From Dehalococcoidia bacterium (GTDB lineage Bacteria > Chloroflexota > Dehalococcoidia > GIF9 > UBA5629), in assembly GCA_028715025.1 (NCBI GenBank), contig JAQTLG010000011.1:1-13431 (forward strand): a stretch of DNA of 13,431 nucleotides. Reading direction: 5' to 3'. Positions 7,041-13,431 of this stretch are shown one piece after another. The notes below the pieces were generated by a model. The model was given only the letters and a program-made list of their open reading frames with translations. It searched no databases and was not told the DNA's origin. Numbering within the stretch: position 1 is the first letter of the stretch; each line of letters opens with the position of its first letter. The position numbers were made by a program, and so were the translations under genes.

Positions 7041-7046
7041 GGAGGT
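7041..7046 (+). promoter_or_regulatory. Ribosome binding site that fixes the hdrA2 start
   Basis: GGAGGT stands 4 nt before GTG 7051-7053. Upstream in-frame ATGs at 7024 and 7036 have no comparable site. The start is further supported because the near-perfect duplication shared with the next gene begins at this GTG (7050/9029). Confidence 0.75.
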
Positions 7047-7049
7047 ATT

Positions 7050-7763
7050 AGTGGAACCGAGAATAGGAGTGTATGTTTGTCACTGTGGCAGCAATATCGC
7101 CGGCACTGTTGATGTTGAGGAGGTAAGCCGTTTTGCCGGGGAGCTGGAGTCAGTAAAGGTGGCGCGGGACTATAAGTTCATGTGCTCTGAACCGGGGCAA
7201 AACATGATCAAAGACGATATCAGGGAGCTTGGCCTTAACCGTGTAGTTGTTGCCTCCTGCTCGCCTACTTTACATGAGCCTACATTCCGCCGGGTGTGCC
7301 AGGAATCGGGGATAAATCCTTACCTGTTTCAGATGGCGAATATACGGGAGCAGTGCTCATGGGTTACGGAGGATCATGATGGTGCTACCGTGAAAGCCAA
7401 AGCGCTGGTGGGAGCGGCGGTAAATCGCGTTTACTATCATGAGCCGCTGGATGTGAGGCAGGTTTCCATAAATCCCAATACGCTGGTGGTTGGCGGAGGT
7501 ATAGCCGGCATCCAGGCCGCGTTGGAAATCGCCGATGCGGGGCACAAGGTTTATCTGGTGGAGAGGACGCCCAGCATAGGTGGACATATGGCGCAACTGG
7601 ATAAGACCTTTCCCACGCTGGACTGCTCTGCCTGTATTCTTACACCCAAGATGACGCTGGTCAGCCGGCATCCCAATATAGAACTGCTGACCTATAGTGA
7701 GGTTGAGGATGTATCGGGTTATATAGGCAGTTTCAAGGTTAAAATCAGGAAGAAGGCCCGCTA
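7050..7763 (+). repeat. 714-bp direct repeat, copy 1 (5' part of hdrA2)
   Basis: This block matches 9029-9742 base for base except one synonymous change (7683 A versus 9662 G, GAA/GAG). The match starts one base before the GTG start codon and ends inside codon 238, just before the first cysteine motif of the inserted ferredoxin. Flanking DNA on both sides is clearly diverged. I compared the two copies line by line. Confidence 0.97.
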
Positions 7764-9027
7764 TGTTGATATGGACAAATGTACCGGATGTGGCCTGTGC
7801 CAGGAGAAGTGTCCCTGGAAAGCCCCAAGTGAATTCGAGGTTGGCCTTGGCAAGCGGAAGGCAATTTATATTCCTTTTGCTCAGGCTGTCCCCAATAAAC
7901 CGGTTATCGACGCCGAACACTGCGCGTATTTTTTAAAGGGAACGTGCCGAGCCTGCGAAAAATTTTGTGAGGCAAAAGCCATTGACTTCGATCAGAAGGA
8001 TGAAGTGGTCGAGGTGGATGTGGGCAATGTGATTCTGGCTACGGGCTATGATCTATTCAAGCCTTCCGGTATTTACGAATACGGATACGGAAAACTTGAC
8101 AATGTAATTACCAGTCTTGAGTTTGAGAGACTGGTGAACTCTGCGGGACCGACACAGGGGGAGATTTTACTAAAGAACGGCTCTCATCCGAAGAGCATTG
8201 CCATAATCCACTGTGCTGGTAGCAGGGATAAAGATTATCACGAGTACTGCTCCCGCGTCTGCTGCATGTATTCCATGAAGTTCAGCCACCTCATCAGGGA
8301 ACATATGGCTCAGACTAAAAGTTATGAGTTTTATGTAGATATCAGGAGTTTCGGCAAGGGCTATGAAGAGTTTTATAACCGGGTAGTCGATGAACAAACC
8401 GTATTTATTAAGGCACGACCGAGTAAAGTAACTCAAGATGCTGGAAAGCTTGGTGATGAGAGTAAGCTTGTCGTTCATTACGCTTCAAGTGACGGCACTA
8501 AGCATCAGCAGCCGGTTGACATGGTTGTGATTAGTACCGCTCTCGAACCTCAAAAAGATGCGGACGCTGTCGGCCGCTTGTTTGGTGTCAGCCGCAGTGC
8601 CGACGGCTTTTTCCGCGAAAGGCATCCCAAAATGGACCCGATGGCTACAATGAATGAAGGCATATTTATAGTAGGTTGTTGTCAAGGGCCAAAAGATATT
8701 CCGGATACTATTGCCCAGGCTTCGGGAGCTGCCGGGCGCGTCCTGGCTATGATCAGCAAAGGAGAAGTTGAGATAGAGGCTACGACGTCGGTAATTGACG
8801 AAGCACGTTGCGCCGGTTGCCGTGTTTGTGAAGGCTTATGCCCCTTTGGGGCTATTTCCTTTGATGCTGAAAAGAAGGTCAGCCGTATCAATGAAGCTCT
8901 GTGTAAGGGATGCCGTGTGTGCGTGGCGGCCTGTCCCAGCGCTGCTATTTCAGGCAAACACTTTACTACCAAACAGATCATGGCTGAAATAAAGGGAATG
9001 CTGATTGAAAGTAAAAGAGGAAGTTGA
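7051..9027 (+). CDS. hdrA: HdrA, second copy (divergent operon)
   Basis: This is a 658-residue HdrA started at GTG 7051; a longer frame from ATG 7024 would add 9 residues. Order of parts: N-terminal domain with VCHCGSNI (residues 9-16); FAD domain with GGGIAG at 148-153 and LDCSACILTPKM; inserted ferredoxin (C244, C247, C250, C254; C291, C299, C302, C306); second half of the FAD domain; C-terminal ferredoxin (C587, C590, C593, C597; C618, C621, C624, C628). All cluster ligands are intact, so it should be an active bifurcating-type flavoprotein subunit. Codons 1-237 and the first two bases of codon 238 are nearly identical in DNA to the next gene, while the rest has diverged. Its stop TGA (9025-9027) lies 2 nt before the preferred GTG of the next gene, so the two are surely co-transcribed. 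Unlike the minus-strand copy it has no HdrB/C or hydrogenase gene beside it. Confidence 0.95.
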   Translation: MEPRIGVYVCHCGSNIAGTVDVEEVSRFAGELESVKVARDYKFMCSEPGQNMIKDDIRELGLNRVVVASCSPTLHEPTFRRVCQESGINPYLFQMANIREQCSWVTEDHDGATVKAKALVGAAVNRVYYHEPLDVRQVSINPNTLVVGGGIAGIQAALEIADAGHKVYLVERTPSIGGHMAQLDKTFPTLDCSACILTPKMTLVSRHPNIELLTYSEVEDVSGYIGSFKVKIRKKARYVDMDKCTGCGLCQEKCPWKAPSEFEVGLGKRKAIYIPFAQAVPNKPVIDAEHCAYFLKGTCRACEKFCEAKAIDFDQKDEVVEVDVGNVILATGYDLFKPSGIYEYGYGKLDNVITSLEFERLVNSAGPTQGEILLKNGSHPKSIAIIHCAGSRDKDYHEYCSRVCCMYSMKFSHLIREHMAQTKSYEFYVDIRSFGKGYEEFYNRVVDEQTVFIKARPSKVTQDAGKLGDESKLVVHYASSDGTKHQQPVDMVVISTALEPQKDADAVGRLFGVSRSADGFFRERHPKMDPMATMNEGIFIVGCCQGPKDIPDTIAQASGAAGRVLAMISKGEVEIEATTSVIDEARCAGCRVCEGLCPFGAISFDAEKKVSRINEALCKGCRVCVAACPSAAISGKHFTTKQIMAEIKGMLIESKRGS

Positions 9028-9028
9028 A

Positions 9029-9742
9029 AGTGGAACCGAGAATAGGAGTGTATGTTTGTCACTGTGGCAGCAATATCGCCGGCACTGTTGATGTTGAGGA
9101 GGTAAGCCGTTTTGCCGGGGAGCTGGAGTCAGTAAAGGTGGCGCGGGACTATAAGTTCATGTGCTCTGAACCGGGGCAAAACATGATCAAAGACGATATC
9201 AGGGAGCTTGGCCTTAACCGTGTAGTTGTTGCCTCCTGCTCGCCTACTTTACATGAGCCTACATTCCGCCGGGTGTGCCAGGAATCGGGGATAAATCCTT
9301 ACCTGTTTCAGATGGCGAATATACGGGAGCAGTGCTCATGGGTTACGGAGGATCATGATGGTGCTACCGTGAAAGCCAAAGCGCTGGTGGGAGCGGCGGT
9401 AAATCGCGTTTACTATCATGAGCCGCTGGATGTGAGGCAGGTTTCCATAAATCCCAATACGCTGGTGGTTGGCGGAGGTATAGCCGGCATCCAGGCCGCG
9501 TTGGAAATCGCCGATGCGGGGCACAAGGTTTATCTGGTGGAGAGGACGCCCAGCATAGGTGGACATATGGCGCAACTGGATAAGACCTTTCCCACGCTGG
9601 ACTGCTCTGCCTGTATTCTTACACCCAAGATGACGCTGGTCAGCCGGCATCCCAATATAGAGCTGCTGACCTATAGTGAGGTTGAGGATGTATCGGGTTA
9701 TATAGGCAGTTTCAAGGTTAAAATCAGGAAGAAGGCCCGCTA
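9029..9742 (+). repeat. 714-bp direct repeat, copy 2 (5' part of hdrA-gltD)
   Basis: This is the second copy of the block at 7050-7763, offset by 1,979 bp, with the single difference at 9662. It encodes the whole N-terminal domain and the first half of the FAD domain. Recombination between the copies would remove one hdrA and leave one intact hdrA-gltD gene. Confidence 0.97.
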
Positions 9743-12374
9743 CGTCGACACAGCTAAATGTAATGGTTGTACAGAATGTGAGAAAGCATGCCCGGTGGAA
9801 GTGCCTTCCGAATTCAACCTGGGATTGAGCAAGAGAAAGGCGATTTACCGCCCCTTCCATCAGGCTGTCCCCAACATCGTCACTATCGATAAAAGAGGTG
9901 CGCCTCCCTGCAGGACAGCCTGTCCAGCAGGAGTTGATGCGCAGGGATATGTGGCGCTGATTTCAAAGGGTAAATACGGGGAGGCATTGGATGTATTCAG
10001 GAGGACACAGCCATTTGCCGGTGTTTGTGGAAGGATTTGTACCCATCCCTGCGAGGCGGACTGTGAGAGAGGAAAAGTGGATCAGCCGGTGGCGATCAGA
10101 TACCTGAAACGCTTTATGGCTGATTATGAACTCAAAGCAGGCAGAGGCAAAGCCAGGAAAGTAGATCTAATTAGCAAGCATAAAGTGGCTGTAATCGGCT
10201 CGGGGCCGGCCGGTTTAGCCTGTGCTTACGACCTCATAAGGCTGGGCTATCCCGTTACTGTCTTTGAGGCGGCGCCTGAGGCAGGTGGTCTGATGAGGTA
10301 TGCCATTCCGGAATACAGATTGCCACGGAAAATACTTGATAATGAAATCAGCTTTATCCGAGAACTGGGAGTCGAAATACGTACAAATAGCAGGGTGGAC
10401 AGTTTTAAAGAGGTCTTTGATAAGGGCTATAAAGTGATATTCATGGGCGTAGGTGCCGGCATAAGCCAGAAAATGGGTATACCTAACGAGGATATGGATG
10501 GTGTCCTGCACGCTCTTGATTTTCTGAGAAAGGTACGTATGGGTGAAGATGTCAAAGTGGGAAAACGTGTGGCGGTGATCGGAGGAGGAAATGCGGCTGT
10601 TGATGCAGCGCGCACTGCTGTGCGCCTTGGGGCCGAAGAAGTGACAATGGTATACAGGCGCTCAAGAGCTGAAATGCCGGCCCTGAATGCTGAGATTGAA
10701 GAGGGTTTGCACGAAGGGGTGAAGATACACGCACTGGCGGGGCCGGTGGCCGTTCTTGAGGAGGATGGCAAGATATCGGGAATACGATGCATCCGCATGG
10801 AACTGGGAGAACCCGACGAAAGTAAACGTAGACGTCCGATGCCGATTAAAGGCTCGGAGTTTGATATACCTCTTGATAATGTGATTATTGCGGTAGGACA
10901 ATTAGTTGATAAAACATCGCTGACCAGAGATCTCGAATATACCAGCTTTGGCACGGTCTCTGTTGACCCCACGACTTTCCAAACAAATATTGATGGTGTG
11001 TTCGCTGGAGGGGATGTAATTTCAGGCCCTGACGATGTAATCTCTGCTATTGAGGCCGGTAAGGAAGCTGCCATCTCTATAGATCACTATCTGAAAGGGA
11101 TAGATCTGAAAGAAGGAAGACCGGTTCGGCCGGAGCGAGTCAAAGATGTCCCCAGAGAACACATTGAAAAAAAAATCAGGAAAATCATGCCTCTACTGGA
11201 GTTGGATAGACGGAAAGATTTTGCTGAAGTGGAAACGGGTTTCACCGAAGCAATGGCAATGGAGGAGGCGCAGAGATGCTTGAATTGTGGTGTCTGCTCC
11301 GAATGCTGGGAGTGCGTCAGTAGTTGTGAGCGCGGAGCAATTGACCACAACCAGAAGGACGAAATCGTCGAAGCGTCGGTGGGGAACATTATAGTGGCCA
11401 CCGGATATGAGATTTTCAAGCCTCAAGGCATCTATGAATACGGATATGGACGTTTTGATAATGTGCTTACCGCGCTTGAATTTGAACGTATGGTCAATTC
11501 GGCCGGTCCTACTGAAGGCCACGTTTATCTAAAGGACGGCTCGCAGCCGAAAAGCATAGCTATTATTCATTGTGTTGGCAGCAGGGATAAGAATTGCCAC
11601 GAGTACTGTTCCCGCGTTTGTTGCATGTATTCCCTGAAGCTGGGGCATCTTGCAAGGGAACATATCCCGGGCGTTGAAGTATATGAATTTTACATCGATG
11701 TCAGGGCCTTTGGAAAAGGTTTTGAGGAGTTCTATAACCGGATAATCCGGGAGGGTACTACGTTTATTGAAGCGCGGCCTGGCGGTGTCACTGATGTGGC
11801 CGAAACACCGCAGGAGCAGGGTAAGCTCATGGTTCTGTATGAAGAAGAAACTGGTCACAATGAAAGACGCCGCTTACCGGTAGATATGGTTATTCTGAGC
11901 ACCGCCATCGAGCCTCAGCCAGACGTAAAAAGTATCAGTCGTTTGTTCAATATTAACCAGAGCGCGGACGGCTTTTTCCTGGAAAGGCATCCCAAGCTTG
12001 ATCCTATAGCCACGGCTACTGATGGAGTATTTGTAATCGGATGTTGCCAGGGCCCTAAAGATATTCCGGACACAGTCGCCCAGGCTTCAGCTGCTGCTGC
12101 TGAGGTATTGTCTTTAATCGGACAGGGCAATATAGAAATAGAAGCTGCCACGGCCTTCATTGATGAAAAGATCTGTTCGGGTTGTCAGATATGTCGGATC
12201 GTTTGTCCGTATAGCGCTATCGAATTTATTGAAGAAAAGGGAGTCTGCAGGGTCAACGAAGTGTTGTGTAAAGGGTGTGGCGCCTGCGTTGGCGGATGTT
12301 TCAGCAATTCTATATGTCTGAAACACTTTACCGGCGAGCAACTTGTGGCGGAGATGGAAAATATGCTGGCATAG
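9030..12374 (+). CDS. hdrA: HdrA with nested GltD/NfnB-like NAD(P)H oxidoreductase module (HdrA-GltD fusion)
   Basis: This is a 1,114-residue fusion started at GTG 9030 (GAGG at 9017-9020); a TTG at 9024 overlapping the upstream stop would add 2 residues. Residues 1-238 equal HdrA2. The inserted ferredoxin starts normally (C244, C247, C250, C254) and then opens into a GltD-like module at about 290-755. That module has a DPYD-type iron-sulfur head (C294, C298, C333, C337, C341, C345), FAD motif GSGPAG (390-395), and NAD(P) motif GGGNAAVDAARTAVRLGA from 518 followed by YRRSRAEMPA, as in NADPH-linked GltD. HdrA resumes at C759-x2-C762-x3-C766 with the ligands of the interrupted second cluster, preceded by extra C750, C753, C756, then the second FAD half. 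The C-terminal ferredoxin is C1049, C1052, C1055, C1059; C1080, C1083, C1086, C1090. It probably links NAD(P)H to the HdrA flavin, making or using reduced ferredoxin (inference). The frame is open throughout, so it is not a broken gene. Confidence 0.94.
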   Translation: MEPRIGVYVCHCGSNIAGTVDVEEVSRFAGELESVKVARDYKFMCSEPGQNMIKDDIRELGLNRVVVASCSPTLHEPTFRRVCQESGINPYLFQMANIREQCSWVTEDHDGATVKAKALVGAAVNRVYYHEPLDVRQVSINPNTLVVGGGIAGIQAALEIADAGHKVYLVERTPSIGGHMAQLDKTFPTLDCSACILTPKMTLVSRHPNIELLTYSEVEDVSGYIGSFKVKIRKKARYVDTAKCNGCTECEKACPVEVPSEFNLGLSKRKAIYRPFHQAVPNIVTIDKRGAPPCRTACPAGVDAQGYVALISKGKYGEALDVFRRTQPFAGVCGRICTHPCEADCERGKVDQPVAIRYLKRFMADYELKAGRGKARKVDLISKHKVAVIGSGPAGLACAYDLIRLGYPVTVFEAAPEAGGLMRYAIPEYRLPRKILDNEISFIRELGVEIRTNSRVDSFKEVFDKGYKVIFMGVGAGISQKMGIPNEDMDGVLHALDFLRKVRMGEDVKVGKRVAVIGGGNAAVDAARTAVRLGAEEVTMVYRRSRAEMPALNAEIEEGLHEGVKIHALAGPVAVLEEDGKISGIRCIRMELGEPDESKRRRPMPIKGSEFDIPLDNVIIAVGQLVDKTSLTRDLEYTSFGTVSVDPTTFQTNIDGVFAGGDVISGPDDVISAIEAGKEAAISIDHYLKGIDLKEGRPVRPERVKDVPREHIEKKIRKIMPLLELDRRKDFAEVETGFTEAMAMEEAQRCLNCGVCSECWECVSSCERGAIDHNQKDEIVEASVGNIIVATGYEIFKPQGIYEYGYGRFDNVLTALEFERMVNSAGPTEGHVYLKDGSQPKSIAIIHCVGSRDKNCHEYCSRVCCMYSLKLGHLAREHIPGVEVYEFYIDVRAFGKGFEEFYNRIIREGTTFIEARPGGVTDVAETPQEQGKLMVLYEEETGHNERRRLPVDMVILSTAIEPQPDVKSISRLFNINQSADGFFLERHPKLDPIATATDGVFVIGCCQGPKDIPDTVAQASAAAAEVLSLIGQGNIEIEAATAFIDEKICSGCQICRIVCPYSAIEFIEEKGVCRVNEVLCKGCGACVGGCFSNSICLKHFTGEQLVAEMENMLA

Positions 12375-12421
12375 ACTTATATGGTTCGCCGGCTAAGTGA
12401 GGAAGCGAGGTGTAATAACTG

Positions 12422-12850
12422 ATGAGACAAAAGATAGGGGATCAACCCAGAATCGTTGGATTTCTGTGTAAATGGTGCAGCTACGCGGGCGCTGATCTGG
12501 CAGGTACCAGCCGCAAAAAGTATCCGAGTAACCTGACTGTGTTAAAGGTGCCTTGTTCGGGCAGGATTGACCCGCTGTTCGTTCTCAAAGGTTTGCGTCT
12601 GGGCTTTGACGGTGTTCTGGTTTCCGGTTGTCACCCCGGCGATTGCCATTACCAGACGGGAAATTATCGTGCCCGGCGCAGGATTGTAATAACCAAGAAA
12701 TTTCTGGAATATCTGGGTATTCCTGAGGAAAGGATTCAGGCTAGCTGGGTGTCTGCAGCGGAAGGAACCAAGTTTGCCCGGGTAGTTGCAGATGTGGTTG
12801 AAAATGTTCGAGCAATCGGACCCAATAACTTGTTTAATAATGAAGGTTAG
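12422..12850 (+). CDS. mvhD: MvhD-type [2Fe-2S] subunit (second copy)
   Basis: This 142-residue MvhD/VhuD-family protein is closer to the family norm than the minus-strand copy. Conserved cysteines are C16 and C19 (CKWCSYAGADLAG), C45 (CSGRIDPLFVLKG), C70 and C75 (GCHPGDCHY), which are expected to hold the [2Fe-2S] cluster. ATG 12422 follows GAGGTG about 9 nt upstream. The gene starts 47 nt after the HdrA-GltD fusion, a gap without visible hairpin or promoter, and runs directly into the next gene. MvhD normally docks on HdrA and brings in electrons from an input dehydrogenase. Here, with no hydrogenase visible on this strand, it should connect HdrA2 or HdrA-GltD with another partner, perhaps the FrhB-like protein that follows (inference). 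Family assignment is secure, the partner is not. Confidence 0.94.
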   Translation: MRQKIGDQPRIVGFLCKWCSYAGADLAGTSRKKYPSNLTVLKVPCSGRIDPLFVLKGLRLGFDGVLVSGCHPGDCHYQTGNYRARRRIVITKKFLEYLGIPEERIQASWVSAAEGTKFARVVADVVENVRAIGPNNLFNNEG

Positions 12851-12854
12851 TGAT

Positions 12855-13431
12855 ATGGAAAAAGAGCTACGGCAGGAGGCTGGCAAATTACTGGACGACG
12901 GGACTGTAGACTGTATAATCGGCTTTGCGCCGGGCAGCCTGAAATTCACTACAACTCCCCTTATCATTGAAGATGTAGGCGAGCTCAATAATTTGATAGT
13001 CAATCGTTTTATTAACAATAATCTGGCGAAATATTTATTGGAAGTTACTGGACGGGTGGGCATTATTGCCAAAGGCTGTGATAGTCGCTCTATTGTCAGT
13101 TTAATACAGGATAAGCAGATAACCAGACAGGATATTGTGATTCTGGGAATTCCCTGTTCAGGTTTGATTGATCTTAAGAAAGTTGAGAAGTTGTTGGCTA
13201 AAGAAAGAGACGAAATCAATGATATTGTTGTTGTTGCCGATAAAGTATCTATAACCGCGGCAGGTGAGAAAAGAGAGGTTGCTTTGTCGAGTGTTCTATT
13301 CGATCATTGTCTCGGGTGCGAGTTACAAATTCCCAAAGAATATGACTTGCTCATCCAGGGCCCGGCAGCCGAAATTTGTAATTATGAGGTAAGCAGAAAG
13401 CATATCAAAGAACTGAAGAAAATGTCACCTG
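12855..13431 (+). CDS. FrhB-like / F420-hydrogenase-beta-related iron-sulfur protein, N-terminal part (cut by right edge)
   Basis: At least 192 codons are open from ATG 12855 to the window end with no stop. The start is preceded by GAAGG inside the end of mvhD and lies 4 nt after the mvhD stop; an in-frame ATG at 12840 without a ribosome binding site would add 5 residues. Visible motifs are FAPGSLKFTTTP (about residues 24-35), NLAKYLLE, a GIIAKGCDSRS segment, GIPCSG and, near residue 154, DHCLGCELQIP. This KGCDSR ... GxPC ... C-x2-C layout resembles the coenzyme F420 hydrogenase/dehydrogenase beta family and related Hdr-associated iron-sulfur proteins, which couple a flavin and [4Fe-4S] clusters to an electron carrier. 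The C-terminal half, where extra ferredoxin motifs would be expected, is missing, so the family name is moderately sure and the substrate unknown. Its position after mvhD suggests a redox partner of the Hdr module. Confidence 0.6.
   Translation, partial: MEKELRQEAGKLLDDGTVDCIIGFAPGSLKFTTTPLIIEDVGELNNLIVNRFINNNLAKYLLEVTGRVGIIAKGCDSRSIVSLIQDKQITRQDIVILGIPCSGLIDLKKVEKLLAKERDEINDIVVVADKVSITAAGEKREVALSSVLFDHCLGCELQIPKEYDLLIQGPAAEICNYEVSRKHIKELKKMSP

Noticed and set aside
6970..7050. Possible riboswitch or attenuator in the hdrA2 leader
   Set aside because: No stable stem pair, T run or known aptamer pattern could be seen in this AT-rich stretch.
7357..7920. Long antisense open frame in hdrA2, with a near copy at 9336-9860
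   Set aside because: It appears twice only because the underlying hdrA DNA is duplicated; it is the reverse strand of well-conserved HdrA codons, has no ribosome binding site of note and no recognisable domain.
12375..12421. Possible terminator or promoter between hdrA-gltD and mvhD
   Set aside because: There is only a short GCCGGC palindrome with no T run, and no -35/-10 pair; the gap is too short and plain to support a break in the operon.
12542..13219. 225-codon antisense open frame across the second mvhD and the FrhB-like gene
   Set aside because: It runs opposite two clear family genes and across the joint between them; its low-complexity serine/isoleucine-rich translation fits a shadow frame.
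1..13431. CRISPR arrays, insertion sequences, tRNA or rRNA genes
   Set aside because: No spaced short repeats, transposase, terminal inverted repeats or RNA-gene signatures were seen; the only long repeat is the hdrA duplication.

Overview
The window is a dense redox locus of an anaerobe. It carries two divergent operons of the heterodisulfide reductase (Hdr) / methyl-viologen-reducing hydrogenase (Mvh) type. The Shine-Dalgarno sites, GTG starts, 4-nt ATGA/GTGA stop-start overlaps and -35/-10 promoters all point to a bacterium rather than a methanogenic archaeon. The genes resemble those of strictly anaerobic H2-using, acetogenic, sulfate-reducing or organohalide-respiring bacteria (Firmicutes, Desulfobacterota or Dehalococcoidia-like Chloroflexota). 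The sequence alone does not decide among these.

Left half (1-6803, minus strand, read right to left): a two-domain regulator with a ribbon-helix-helix DNA-binding domain joined to a response-regulator receiver; the NiFe hydrogenase small subunit (MvhG type); the NiFe hydrogenase large subunit (MvhA type); an HdrC-HdrB fusion of HdrD type; HdrA; MvhD; and the first 25 codons of a rubredoxin-like protein that runs off the left edge. These parts make up a soluble MvhADG-HdrABC-like complex. In such complexes H2 electrons enter at MvhAG, pass through MvhD to the FAD of HdrA, and are split between a low-potential ferredoxin-type acceptor and a high-potential acceptor at the HdrB-like subunit.

Centre (6804-7050): a compact divergent control region. 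It holds two back-to-back sigma70-like promoters. Repeated TACC/GGTA boxes, 8 bp apart within each motif, lie at or just after each predicted transcription start. They are good candidate operators for the neighbouring ribbon-helix-helix regulator.

Right half (7051-13431, plus strand): a second HdrA; a 1,114-residue third HdrA with a complete GltD/NfnB-like NAD(P)H-flavin oxidoreductase module nested inside its internal ferredoxin domain; a second MvhD; and the 5' part of an FrhB-like iron-sulfur protein cut by the right edge. No HdrB/C or hydrogenase subunit is seen in the visible part of this side, so NAD(P)H is a plausible electron partner for it. The two plus-strand hdrA genes share a 714-bp block that differs at one base. 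The block starts at the start codon and stops where the ferredoxin domain begins, which indicates a very recent duplication or gene conversion.

Taken together, the locus looks like two electron-bifurcating or confurcating modules, one linked to H2 and one apparently to NAD(P)H, under shared control of an unusual phospho-regulated ribbon-helix-helix protein. The domain assignments are firm. The physiological direction, the electron acceptors and the regulatory logic are inference.
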